In this document: one piece after another, positions 1 to 11,279 of the stretch
How positions within the stretch are numbered: position 1 is the first letter of the stretch
Layout: every line of letters begins with the position of its first letter
DNA from: Aurelia coerulea
Lineage: Eukaryota > Cnidaria > Scyphozoa > Semaeostomeae > Ulmaridae
Length of the DNA: 64,000 bases
Direction of reading: 5' to 3'
NCBI GenBank assembly: GCA_039566865.1
Contig: CM076943.1
Coordinates: 15,486,001 to 15,550,000, forward strand
Notes under the pieces: generated by a model
What the model saw: the letters and a program-made list of their open reading frames with translations, nothing else
What the model was told of the DNA's origin: nothing
Databases searched by the model: none
Made by a program: the position numbers and the translations under genes

Positions 1-1128
1 ACTATTTTAGGAACAGAGATATTGAGCTTTAAACAGAGTGCAATAGATGCGATAATTTTGTAGAGAATCACTACCACTGAAAAGCATCTATTCCATTAAC
101 GCAGAGAGAATCATCAATTGATTTCTAATAGCAATGTTCCGATGCATAATAGAACGCTGAGTTCAAAAAAGTCATTCAGAACTCTGTAACTATTTTAGGA
201 CCAGAGATATTGAGCTTTAAACAGAGTGCAATAGATGCGATAATTTTGTAGAGAATCACTACCACTGAAAAGCATCTATTCCATTAACGCAGAGAGAATC
301 ATCAATTGATTTCTAATAGCAATGTTCCGATGCATAATAGAACGCTGAGTTCAAAAAAGTCATTCAGAACTCTGTAACTATTTTAGGAACAGAGATATTG
401 AGTTTTAAACATAGTGCAATAGATGCGAGAATTTGGTAGAGAATCACTACCACCGAAAAGCATCTATTCAATTAAGGCAGAGAGAATCATCAATTGATTT
501 CTAATAGCAATGTTCCGATGCATAATTGAACGCTGAGTTCAAAAAAGTCATTCAGAACTCTGTAACTATTTTAGGAACAGAGATATTGAGCTTTAAACAG
601 AGTGCAATATATGCGAGAATTTGGTAGAGAATCACTACCACTGAAAAGCATCTATTCCATTAAGGCAGAGAAAATCATCAATTTATTTCTAATAGCAATG
701 TTCCGATGTATAATTGAACGCTGAGTTCAAACAAGTCATTCAGAACTCTGTAACTATTTTAGGACCAGAGATATTGAGCTTTAAACAGAGTGCAATAGAT
801 GCGAGAATTTGGTAGAGAATCACTACCACTGAAAAGCATCTATTCCATTAACGCAGAGAGAATCATCAATGGATTTCTAATAGCAATGTTCCGATGCATA
901 ATAGAACGCTGAGGTCAAAAAAGTCATTCAGAACTCTGTAACTATTTTAGGAACAGAGATATTGAGCTTTAAACAGAGTGCAATAGATGCGAGAATTTGG
1001 TAGAGAATCACTACCACTGAAAAGCATCTATTCCATTAAGGCAGAGAGAATCATCAATTTATTTCTAATAGCAATGTTCCGATGTATAATTGAACGCTGA
1101 GTTCAAACAAGTCATTCAGAACTCTGTA

Positions 1129-1315
1129 ACTATTTTAGGACCAGAGATATTGAGCTTTAAACAGAGTGCAATAGATGCGAGAATTTGGAGAGAATCACTA
1201 CCACTGAAAAGCATCTATTCCATTAACGCAGAGAGAATCATCAATGGATTTCTAATAGCAATGTTCCGATGCATAATAGAAAGCTGAGTTCAAAAACGTC
1301 ATTCAGAACTCTGTA
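1129..1315. repeat. 187-bp monomer with 1-bp deletion (creates a chance ORF)
   Basis: This monomer reads GAATTTGGAGAGAATC where its neighbours read GAATTTGGTAGAGAATC, a 1-bp loss at about 1188. The next register start is at 1316 instead of 1317. The loss removes the in-frame TAG of the GGTAGAG motif, so a 65-codon frame (1090-1287, TTG start) stays open across the monomer. The frame has no ATG start and no protein family resemblance I can see, and the flanking copies of the same sequence are closed by stops. It is treated as non-coding satellite. Confidence 0.9.
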
Positions 1316-3612
1316 ACTATTTTAGGAACAGAGATATTGAGCTTTAAACAGAGTGCAATAGATGCGAGAATTTGGTAGAGAATCACTACCACTGAAAAGC
1401 ATCTATTCCATTAAGGCAGAGAGAATCATCAATTGATTTCTAATAGCAATGTTCCGATGCATACTTAAACGCTGAGTTCAAAAAAGTCATTCAGAACTCT
1501 GTAACTATTTTAGGACCAGAGATATTGAGCTTTAAACAGAGTGCAATAGATGCGATAATTTTGTAGAGAATCACTACCACTGAAAAGCATCTATTCCATT
1601 AACGCAGAGAGAATCATCAATTGATTTCTAATAGCAATGTTCCGATGCATAATAGAACGCTGAGTTCAAAAAAGTCATTCAGAACTCTGTAACTATTTTA
1701 GGAACAGAGATATTGAGTTTTAAACATAGTGCAATAGATGCGAGAATTTGGTAGAGAATCACTACCACTGAAAAGCATCTATTCCATTAAGGCAGAGAGA
1801 ATCATCAATTTATTTCTAATAGCAATGTTCCGATGTATAATTGAACGCTGAGTTCAAAAAAGTTATTCAGAACTCTGTAACTATTTTAGGAACAGAGATA
1901 TTGAGTTTTAAACATAGTGCCATAGATGCGAGAATTTGGTAGAGAATCACTACCACCGAAAAGCATCTATTCAATTAAGGCAGAGAGAATCATCAATTGA
2001 TTTCTAATAGCAATGTTCCGATGCATAATTGAACGCTGAGTTCAAAAAAGTCATTCAGAACTCTGTAACTATTTTAGGAACAGAGATATTGAGCTTTAAA
2101 CAGAGTGCAATATATGCGAGAATTTGGTAGAGAATCACTACCACTGAAAAGCATCTATTCCATTAAGGCAGAGAGAATCATCAATTTATTTCTAATAGCA
2201 ATGTTCCGATGTATAATTGAACGCTGAGTTCAAAAAAGTCATTCAGAGCTCTGTAACTATTTTAGGACCAGAGATATTGAGCTTTAAACAGAGTGCAATA
2301 GATGCGAGAATTTGGTAGAGAATCACTACCACTGAAAAGCATCTATTCCATTAACGCAGAGAAAATCATCAATGGATTTCTAATAGCAATGTTCCGATGC
2401 ATAATAGAACGCTGAGTTCAAAAAAGTCATTCAGAACTCTGTAACGTTTTTAGGAACAGAGATATTGAGCTTTAAACAGAGTGCAATAGATGCGAGAATT
2501 TGGTAGAGAATCACTACCACTGAAAAGCATCTATTCCATTAAGGCAGAGAGAATCATCAATTGATTTCTAATAGCAATGTTCCGATGCATACTTAAACGC
2601 TGAGTTCAAAAAAGTCATTCAGAACTCTGTAACTATTTTAGGACCAGAGATATTGAGCTTTAAACAGAGTGCAATAGATGCGATAATTTTGTAGAGAATC
2701 ACTACCACTGAAAAGCATCTACTCCATTAACGCAGAGAGAATCATCAATTGATTTCTAATAGCAATGTTCCGATGCATAATAGAACGCTGAGTTCAAAAA
2801 AGTCATTCAGAACTCTGTAACTATTTTAGGACCAGAGATATTGAGCTTTAAACAGAGTGCAATAGATGCGATAATTTTGTAGAGAATCACTACCACTGAA
2901 AAGCATCTATTCCATTAACGCAGAGAGAATCATCAATTGATTTCTAATAGCAATGTTCCGATGCATAATAGAACGCTGAGTTCAAAAAAGTCATTCAGAA
3001 CTCTGTAACTATTTTAGGAACAGAGATATTGAGTTTTAAACATAGTGCAATAGATGCGAGAATTTGGTAGAGAATCACTACCACCGAAAAGCATCTATTC
3101 AATTAAGGCAGAGAGAATCATCAATTGATTTCTAATAGCAATGTTCCGATGCATAATTGAACGCTGAGTTCAAAAAAGTCATTCAGAACTCTGTAACTAT
3201 TTTAGGAACAGAGATATTGAGCTTTAAACAGAGTGCAATATATGCGAGAATTTGGTAGAGAATCACTACCACTGAAAAGCATCTATTCCATTAAGGCAGA
3301 GAGAATCATCAATTTATTTCTAATAGCAATGTTCCGATGTATAATTGAACGCTGAGTTCAAACAAGTCATTCAGAACTCTGTAACTATTTTAGGACCAGA
3401 GATATTGAGCTTTAAACAGAGTGCAATAGATGCGAGAATTTGGTAGAGAATCACTACCACTGAAAAGCATCTATTCCATTAACGCAGAGAGAATCATCAA
3501 TGGATTTCTAATAGCAATGTTCCGATGCATAATAGAACGCTGAGTTCAAAAAAGTCATTCAGAACTCTGTAACTATTTTAGGAACAGAGATATTGAGCTT
3601 TAAACAGAGTGC

Positions 3613-3663
3613 AATAGATGCGAGAATTTGGTAGAGAATCACTACCACTGAAAAGCATCTATT
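3613..3663. other. Nested symmetric dyad (51 bp) in the monomer, representative copy
   Basis: The left arm AATAGATGC (3613-3621) is the exact reverse complement of GCATCTATT (3655-3663). Inside it TGGTAG (3629-3634) pairs with CTACCA (3642-3647). The layout is 9-7-6-7-6-7-9: the two internal spacers and the central loop are each 7 bases, so the structure is exactly symmetric about one base. It corresponds to monomer positions 42-92 and recurs in most monomers. Common variants (TATATGC, GATTCG, AAAAGATGC, GATAGAG) each break one pair. Whether a cruciform or a transcript hairpin ever forms is unknown. Confidence 0.85.
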
Positions 3664-3683
3664 CCATTAAGGCAGAGAGAATC

Positions 3684-3693
3684 ATCAATTGAT
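3684..3693. other. Perfect 10-bp palindrome ATCAATTGAT, representative copy
   Basis: Monomer positions 113-122 read ATCAATTGAT, which is its own reverse complement and contains CAATTG. The site is intact in a large share of monomers. It is broken in named variants: ATCAATTTATT, ATCAATGGATT, ATCAATTTGTT and ATCAGATTATT. These alternatives are the most useful single-site tags for telling monomer types apart. Confidence 0.85.
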
Positions 3694-3729
3694 TTCTAAT
3701 AGCAATGTTCCGATGCATAATTAAACGCT

Positions 3730-3755
3730 GAGTTCAAAAAAGTCATTCAGAACTC
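3730..3755. other. Inverted repeat GAGTTC / GAACTC, representative copy
   Basis: GAGTTC (3730-3735) and GAACTC (3750-3755) are exact reverse complements separated by 14 bases that include the A-run. These are monomer positions 159-164 and 179-184. The right arm overlaps the left arm of the next dyad (CTCTGT). A variant with GAATTC on the left (GCTGAATTC) marks the Q and P monomers of domain 2 and breaks one pair. Confidence 0.8.
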
Positions 3756-3777
3756 TGTAACTATTTTAGGAACAGAG
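3753..3777. other. Inverted repeat CTCTGT / ACAGAG across the monomer boundary
   Basis: CTCTGT (3753-3758) at the end of one monomer and ACAGAG (3772-3777) at the start of the next are exact reverse complements with a 13-base spacer. The spacer is the most variable part of the satellite, yet usually keeps its length: ACTATTTTAGG, ACATGTTTAGG, ACTTTTTTGGG, ACTACTTTAGG, ACGTTTTTGGG and TTTATTTTAAG all occur. Variants GGACCAG, GGATGAG and GACTGAG alter the right arm in particular types. Confidence 0.8.
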
Positions 3778-6015
3778 ATATTGAGCTTTAAACAGAGTGC
3801 AATAGATGCGAGAATTTGGTAGAGAATCACTACCACTGAAAAGCATCTATTCCATTAACGCAGAGAGAATCATCAATGGATTTCTAATAGCAATGTTCCG
3901 ATGCATAATAGAACGCTGAGTTCAAAAAAGTCATTCAGAACTCTGTAACTATTTTAGGAACAGAGATATTGAGCTTTAAACAGAGTGCAATAGATGCGAG
4001 AATTTGGTAGAGAATCACTACCACTGAAAAGCATCTATTCCATTAAGGCAGAGAGAATCATCAATTGATTTCTAATAGCAATGTTCCGATGCATAATTAA
4101 ACGCTGAGTTCAAAAAAGTCATTCAGAACTCTGTAACTATTTTAGGACCAGAGATATTGAGCTTTAAACAGAGTGCAATAGATGCGATAATTTTGTAGAG
4201 AATCACTACCACTGAAAAGCATCTATTCCATTAACGCAGAGAGAATCATCAATTGATTTCTAATAGCAATTTTCCGATGCATAATTGAACGCTGAGTTCA
4301 AAAAAGTCATTCAGAACTCTGTAACTATTTTAGGAACAGAGATATTGAGCTTTAAACAGAGTGCAATATATGCGAGAATTTGGTAGAGAATCACTACCAC
4401 TGAAAAGCATCTATTCCATTAAGGCAGAGAGAATCATCAATTTATTTCTAATAGCAATGTTCCGATGTATAATTGAACGCTGAGTTCAAACAAGTCATTC
4501 AGAACTCTGTAACTATTTTAGGACCAGAGATATTGAGCTTTAAACAGAGTGCAATAGATGCGAGAATTTGGTAGAGAATCACTACCACTGAAAAGCATCT
4601 ATTCCATTAACGCAGAGAGAATCATCAATGGATTTCTAATAGCAATGTTCCGATGCATAATAGAACGCTGAGGTCAAAAAAGTCATTCAAAACTCTGTAA
4701 CTATTTTAGGAACAGAGATATTGAGCTTTAAACAGAGTGCAATAGATGCGAGAATTTGGTAGAGAATCACTACCACTGAAAAGCATCTATTCCATTAAGG
4801 CAGAGAGAATCATCAATTGATTTCTAATAGCAATGTTCCGATGCATAATTAAACGCTGAGTTCAAAAAAGTCATTCAGAACTCTGTAACTATTTTAGGAA
4901 CAGAGATATTGAGCTTTAAACAGAGTGCAATAGATGCGAGAATTTGGTAGAGAATCACTACCACTGAAAAGCATCTATTCCATTAACGCAGAGAGAATCA
5001 TCAATGGATTTCTAATAGCAATGTTCCGATGCATAATAGAACGCTGAGTTCAAAAAAGTCATTCAGAACTCTGTAACTATTTTAGGAACAGAGATATTGA
5101 GTTTTAAACATAGTGCAATAGATGCGAGAATTTGGTAGAGAATCACTACCACCGAAAAGCATCTATTCAATTAAGGCAGAGAGAATCATCAATTGATTTC
5201 TAATAGCAATGTTTCGATGCATAATTGAACGCTGAGTTCAAAAAAGTCATTCAGAACTCTGTAACTATTTTAGGAACAGAGATATTGAGCTTTAAACAGA
5301 GTGCAATATATGCGAGAATTTGGTAGAGAATCACTACCACTGAAAAGCATCTATTCCATTAAGGCAGAGAGAATCATCAATTTATTTCTAATAGCAATGT
5401 TCCGATGTATAATTGAACGCTGAGTTCAAAAAAGTTATTCAGAACTCTGTAACTATTTTAGGAACAGAGATATTGAGTTTTAAACATAGTGCCATAGATG
5501 CGAGAATTTGGTAGAGAATCACTACCACCGAAAAGCATCTATTCAATTAAGGCAGAGAGAATCATCAATTGATTTCTAATAGCAATGTTCCGATGTATAA
5601 TTGAACGCTGAGTTCAAAAAAGTTATTCAGAACTCTGTAACTATTTTAGGAACAGAGATATTGAGTTTTAAACATAGTGCCATAGATGCGAGAATTTGGT
5701 AGAGAATCACTACCACCGAAAAGCATCTATTCAATTAAGGCAGAGAGAATCATCAATTGATTTCTAATAGCAATGTTCCGATGCATAATTGAACGCTGAG
5801 TTCAAAAAAGTCATTCAGAACTCTGTAACTATTTTAGGACCAGAGATATTGAGCTTTAAACAGAGTGCAATAGATGCGATAATTTTGTAGAGAATCACTA
5901 CCACTGAAAAGCATCTATTCCATTAACGCAGAGAGAATCATCAATTGATTTCTAATAGCAATGTTCCAATGCATAATAGAACGCTGAGTTCAAAAAAGTC
6001 ATTCAGAACTCTGTA

Positions 6016-7331
6016 ACTTTTTTAGAAACAGAGATATTGAGCTTTAAACAGAGTGCAATATATGCGAGAATTTGGTAGAGAATCACTACCACTGAAAAGC
6101 ATCTATTCCATTAAGGCAGAGAAAATCATCAATTTATTTCTAATAGCAATGTTCCGATGTATAATTGAACGCTGAGTTCAAAAAAGTTATTCAGAACTCT
6201 GTCACTATTTTAGGAACAGAGATATTGAGTTTTAAACATAGTGCCATAGATGCGAGAATTTGGTAGAGAATCACTACCACCGAAAAGCATCTATTCAATT
6301 AAGGCAGAGAGAATCATCAATTGATTTCTAATAGCAATGTTCCGATGCATAATTGAACGCTGAGTTCAAAAAAGTCATTCAGAACTCTGTAACTATTTTA
6401 GGAACAGAGATATTGAGCTTTAAACAGAGTGCAATATATGCGAGAATTTGGTAGAGAATCACTACCACTGAAAAGCATCTATTCCATTAAGGCAGAGAGA
6501 ATCATCAATTTATTTCTAATAGCAATGTTCCGATGTATAATTGAACGCTGAGTTCAAAAAAGTTATTCAGAACTCTGTAACTATTTTAGGAACAGAGATA
6601 TTGAGTTTTAAACATAGTGCCATAGATGCGAGAATTTGGTAGAGAATCACTACCACCGAAAAGCATCTATTCATTTAAGGCAGATAGAATCATCAATTGA
6701 TTTCTAATAGCAATTTTCCGATGCATAATTGAACGCTGAGTTCAAAAATGTTATTCAGAACTCTGTAACTATTTTAGGAACAGAGATATTGAGCTTTAAA
6801 CAGAGTGCAATATATGCGAGAATTTGGTAGAGAATCACTACCACTGAAAAGCATCTATTCCATTAAGGCAGAGAGAATCATCAATTTATTTCTAATAGCA
6901 ATGTTCCGATGTATAATTGAACGCTGAGTTCAAAAAAGTTATTCAGAACTCTGTAACTATTTTAGGAACAGAGATATTGAGTTTTAAACATAGTGCCATA
7001 GATGCGAGAATTTGGTAGAGAATCACTACCACCGAAAAGCATCTATTCAATTAAGGCAGAGAGAATCATCAATTGATTTCTAATAGCAATGTTCCGATGC
7101 ATAATTTAACGCTGAGTTCAAAAAAGTCATTCAGAACTCTGTAACTATTTTAGGAACAGAGATATTGAGCTTTAAACAGAGTGCAATATATGCGAGAATT
7201 TGGTAGAGAATCACTACCACTGAAAAGCATCTATTCCATTAAGGCAGAGAGAATCATCAATTTATTTCTAATAGCAATGTTCCGATGTATAATTGAACGC
7301 TGAGTTCAAAAAAGTTATTCAGAACTCTGTC
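6016..7331. repeat. Two-monomer HOR (376 bp) A-B
   Basis: Monomers starting at 6016, 6392, 6768 and 7144 are type A (TATATGCG, ATCAATTTATT, GATGTATAA). Those at 6204, 6580 and 6956 are type B (GAGTTTTAAACATAGTGCC, CCACCG, TCAATTAAGG), and B follows again at 7332. This strict alternation gives a 376-bp period. It leads directly into the seven-monomer HOR, which keeps the same A-B junction, so the dimer may be the older unit from which the larger one was built. That order of events is inference. Confidence 0.8.
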
Positions 7332-8647
7332 ACTATTTTAGGAACAGAGATATTGAGTTTTAAACATAGTGCCATAGATGCGAGAATTTGGTAGAGAATC
7401 ACTACCACCGAAAAGCATCTATTCAATTAAGGCAGAGAGAATCATCAATTGATTTCTAATAGCAATGTTCCGATGCATAATTGAACGCTGAGTTCAAAAA
7501 TGTCATTCAGAACTCTGTAACTATTTTAGGAACAGAGATATTGAGCTTTAAACAGAGTGCAATATATGCGAGAATTTGGTAGAGAATCACTACCACTGAA
7601 AAGCATCTATTCCATTAACGCAGAGAAAATCATCAATGGATTTCTAATAGCAATGTTCCGATGCATAGTAGAACGCTGAGTTCAAAAGAGTCATTCAGAA
7701 CTCTGTAACTATTTTAGGAACAGAGATATTGAGCTTTAAACAGAGTGCAATAGATGCGAGAATTTGGTAGAGAATCACTACCACTGAAAAGCATCTATTC
7801 CATTAAGGCAGAGAGAATCATCAATTTGTTTCTAATAGCAATGTTCCGATGCATAATAGAACGCTGAGTTCAAAAAAGTCATTCAGAACTCTGTAACTAT
7901 TTTAGGAACAGAGATATTGAGCTTTAAACAGAGTGCAATAGATGCGAGAATTTGGTAGAGAATCACTACCACTGAAAAGCATCTATTCCATTAAGGCAGA
8001 GAGAATCATCAATTGATTTCTAATAGCAATGTTCCGATGCATAGTAGAACGCTGAGTTCAAAAGAGTCATTCAGAACTCTGTAACTATTTTAGGAACAGA
8101 GATATTGAGCTTTAAACAGAGTGCAATATATGCGATAATTTTGTAGAGAATCACTACCATTGAAAAGCATCTATTCCATTAACGCAGAGAGAATCATCAA
8201 TTGATTTCTAATAGCAATGTTCCGATGCATAATAGAACGCTGAGTTCAAAAAAGTCATTCAGAACTCTGTAACTATTTTAGGAACAGAGATATTGAGTTT
8301 TAAACATAGTGCAATAGATGCGAGAATTTGGTAGAGAATCACTACCACCGAAAAGCATCTATTCAATTAAGGCAGAGAGAATCATCAATTGATTTCTAAT
8401 AGCAATGTTCCGATGCATAATTGAACGCTGAGTTCAAAAAAGTCATTCAGAACTCTGTAACTATTTTAGGAACAGAGATATTGAGCTTTAAACAGAGTGC
8501 AATATATGCGAGAATTTGGTAGAGAATCACTACCACTGAAAAGCATCTATTCCATTAAGGCAGAGAGAATCATCAATTTATTTCTAATAGCAATGTTCCG
8601 ATGTATAATTGAACGCTGAGTTCAAAAAAGTTATTCAGAACTCTGTA
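7332..8647. repeat. Seven-monomer HOR, copy 1 (1,316 bp)
   Basis: The monomer order is B-C-D-E-F-G-A at 7332, 7520, 7708, 7896, 8084, 8272 and 8460. C has CATCAATGGA with GAAAATC and CATAGTAG; D has ATCAATTTGTT; E has CATAGTAG with CAATTGAT; F has GATAATTTTG with ACCATTG. This copy is distinguished by CTGTCACT at its start, AAAATGTCATTC at the end of B and GAGAG (not GACAG) in D. Confidence 0.9.
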
Positions 8648-9963
8648 ACTATTTTAGGAACAGAGATATTGAGTTTTAAACATAGTGCCATAGATGCGAG
8701 AATTTGGTAGAGAATCACTACCACCGAAAAGCATCTATTCAATTATGGCAGAGAGAATCATCAATTGATTTCTAATAGCAATGTTCCGATGCATAATTGA
8801 ACGCTGAGTTCAAAAAAGTCATTCAGAACTCTGTAACTATTTTAGGAACAGAGATATTGAGCTTTAAACAGAGTGCAATATATGCGAGAATTTGGTAGAG
8901 AATCACTACCACTGAAAAGCATCTATTCCATTAACGCAGAGAAAATCATCAATGGATTTCTAATAGCAATGTTCCGATGCATAGTAGAACGCTGAGTTCA
9001 AAAGAGTCATTCAGAACTCTGTAACTATTTTAGGAACAGAGATATTGAGCTTTAAACAGAGTGCAATAGATGCGAGAATTTGGTAGAGAATCACTACCAC
9101 TGAAAAGCATCTATTCCATTAAGGCAGACAGAATCATCAATTTGTTTCTAATAGCAATGTTCCGATGCATAATAGAACGCTGAGTTCAAAAAAGTCATTC
9201 AGAACTCTGTAACTATTTTAGGAACAGAGATATTGAGCTTTAAACAGAGTGCAATAGATGCGAGAATTTGGTAGAGAATCACTACCACTGAAAAGCATCT
9301 ATTCCATTAAGGCAGAGAGAATCATCAATTGATTTCTAATAGCAATGTTCCGATGCATAGTAGAACGCTGAGTTCAAAAGAGTCATTCAGAACTCTGTAA
9401 CTATTTTAGGAACAGAGATATTGAGCTTTAAACAGAGTGCAATATATGCGATAATTTTGTAGAGAATCACTACCATTGAAAAGCATCTATTCCATTAACG
9501 CAGAGAGAATCATCAATTGATTTCTAATAGCAATGTTCCGATGCATAATAGAACGCTGAGTTCAAAAAAGTCATTCAGAACTCTGTAACTATTTTAGGAA
9601 CAGAGATATTGAGTTTTAAACATAGTGCAATAGATGCGAGAATTTGGTAGAGAATCACTACCACCGAAAAGCATCTATTCAATTAAGGCAGAGAGAATCA
9701 TCAATTGATTTCTAATAGCAATGTTCCGATGCATAATTGAACGCTGAGTTCAAAAAAGTCATTCAGAACTCTGTAACTATTTTAGGAACAGAGATATTGA
9801 GCTTTAAACAGAGTGCAATATATGCGAGAATTTGGTAGAGAATCACTACCACTGAAAAGCATCTATTCCATTAAGGCAGAGAGAATCATCAATTTATTTC
9901 TAATAGCAATGTTCCGATGTATAATTGAACGCTGAGTTCAAAAAAGTTATTCAGAACTCTGTA
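8648..9963. repeat. Seven-monomer HOR, copy 2 (1,316 bp)
   Basis: The order is the same B-C-D-E-F-G-A. The marker CATCAATGGA of monomer C lies at 8947, exactly 1,316 bp after its counterpart at 7631. D now carries GCAGACAG, shared with copies 3 and 4. B has a private AATTATGGC. Confidence 0.9.
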
Positions 9964-11279
9964 ACTATTTTAGAAACAGAGATATTGAGTTTTAAACATA
10001 GTGCCATAGATGCGAGAATTTGGTAGAGAATCACTACCACCGAAAAGCATCTATTCAATTAAGGCAGAGAGAATCATCAATTGATTTCTAATAGCAATGT
10101 TCCGATGCATAATTGAACGCTGAGTTCAAAAAAGTCATTCAGAACTCTGTAACTATTTTAGGAACAGAGATATTGAGCTTTAAACAGAGTGCAATATATG
10201 CGAGAATTTGGTAGAGAATCACTACCACTGAAAAGCATCTATTCCATTAACGCAGAGAAAATCATCAATGGATTTCTAATAGCAATGTTCCGATGCATAG
10301 TAGAACGCTGAGTTCAAAAGAGTCATTCAGAACTCTGTAACTATTTTAGGAACAGAGATATTGAGCTTTAAACAGAGTGCAATAGATGCGAGAATTTGGT
10401 AGAGAATCACTACCACTGAAAAGCATCTATTCCATTAAGGCAGACAGAATCATCAATTTGTTTCTAATAGCAATGTTCCGATGCATAATAGAACGCTGAG
10501 TTCAAAAAAGTCATTCAGAACTCTGTAACTATTTTAGGAACAGAGATATTGAGCTTTAAACAGAGTGCAATAGATGCGAGAATTTGGTAGAGAATCACTA
10601 CCACTGAAAAGCATCTATTCCATTAAGGCAGAGAGAATCATCAATTGATTTCTAATAGCAATGTTCCGATGCATAGTAGAACGCTGAGTTCAAAAGAGTC
10701 ATTCAGAACTCTGTAACTATTTTAGGAACAGAGATATTGAGCTTTAAACAGAGTGCAATATATGCGATAATTTTGTAGAGAATCACTACCATTGAAAAGC
10801 ATCTATTCCATTAACGCAGAGAGAATCATCAATTGATTTCTAATAGCAATGTTCCGATGCATAATAGAACGCTGAGTTCAAAAAAGTCATTCAGAACTCT
10901 GTAACTATTTTAGGAACAGAGATATTGAGTTTTAAACATAGTGCAATAGATGCGAGAATTTGGTAGAGAATCACTACCACCGAAAAGCATCTATTCAATT
11001 AAGGCAGAGAGAATCATCAATTGATTTCTAATAGCAATGTTCCGATGCATAATTGAACGCTGAGTTCAAAAAAGTCATTCAGAACTCTGTAACTATTTTA
11101 GGAACAGAGATATTGAGCTTTAAACAGAGTGCAATATATGCGAGAATTTGGTAGAGAATCACTACCACTGAAAAGCATCTATTCCATTAAGGCAGAGAGA
11201 ATCATCAATTTATTTCTAATAGCAATGTTCCGATGTATAATTGAACGCTGAGTTCAAAAAAGTTATTCAGAACTCTGTA
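9964..11279. repeat. Seven-monomer HOR, copy 3 (1,316 bp)
   Basis: The order is the same B-C-D-E-F-G-A. The C marker lies at 10263, again 1,316 bp downstream. B begins ACTATTTTAGAAACAG, a variant shared only with copy 4 within this HOR. By eye the first four monomers match copy 4 base for base, so copies 3 and 4 look like the product of the most recent amplification. Confidence 0.9.

Larger units (their letters stand above)
3572..3759. repeat. Reference-like 188-bp monomer
   Basis: A typical full-length copy, useful as a coordinate reference. It carries every common consensus landmark, including an intact AluI-type AGCT in GAGCTT, TTTAAA, the nested 51-bp dyad, the perfect palindrome ATCAATTGAT, ATGCAT and the A6 run before GTCATTCAG. 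It differs from the commonest form mainly in having TTAAACGC instead of TTGAACGC. Confidence 0.9.
941..5451. repeat. Six-monomer HOR (about 1,128 bp), four copies
   Basis: The triplet A-I-J starts at 941, 2068, 3196 and 4324, so the spacings are 1,127, 1,128 and 1,128 bp (6 x 188, less one base in the 187-bp monomer). The other three slots differ between copies: P-G'-B, P-P-G, I'-J-P and I'-G-A. The unit is therefore a degenerate HOR in which half is fixed in order and half has been reshuffled in register. J of the first two copies carries the rare GCATACTTAAAC variant; the last two have GCATAATTAAAC. Type assignment was by eye. Confidence 0.7.

Noticed and set aside
1090..1287. 65-codon open reading frame on the + strand
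   Set aside because: It starts with TTG and lies wholly in satellite. It is open only because one monomer lost a T from GGTAGAG. Equivalent positions in all other monomers contain stops, and 188 is not a multiple of 3, so no frame can persist along the array.
3761..3800. Promoter-like AT-rich or TATA-like motifs (TATTTTAG, GATATTGAG, TTTAAA)
   Set aside because: They recur in nearly every monomer as part of the AT-rich consensus and precede no gene. There is no evidence that they drive transcription.
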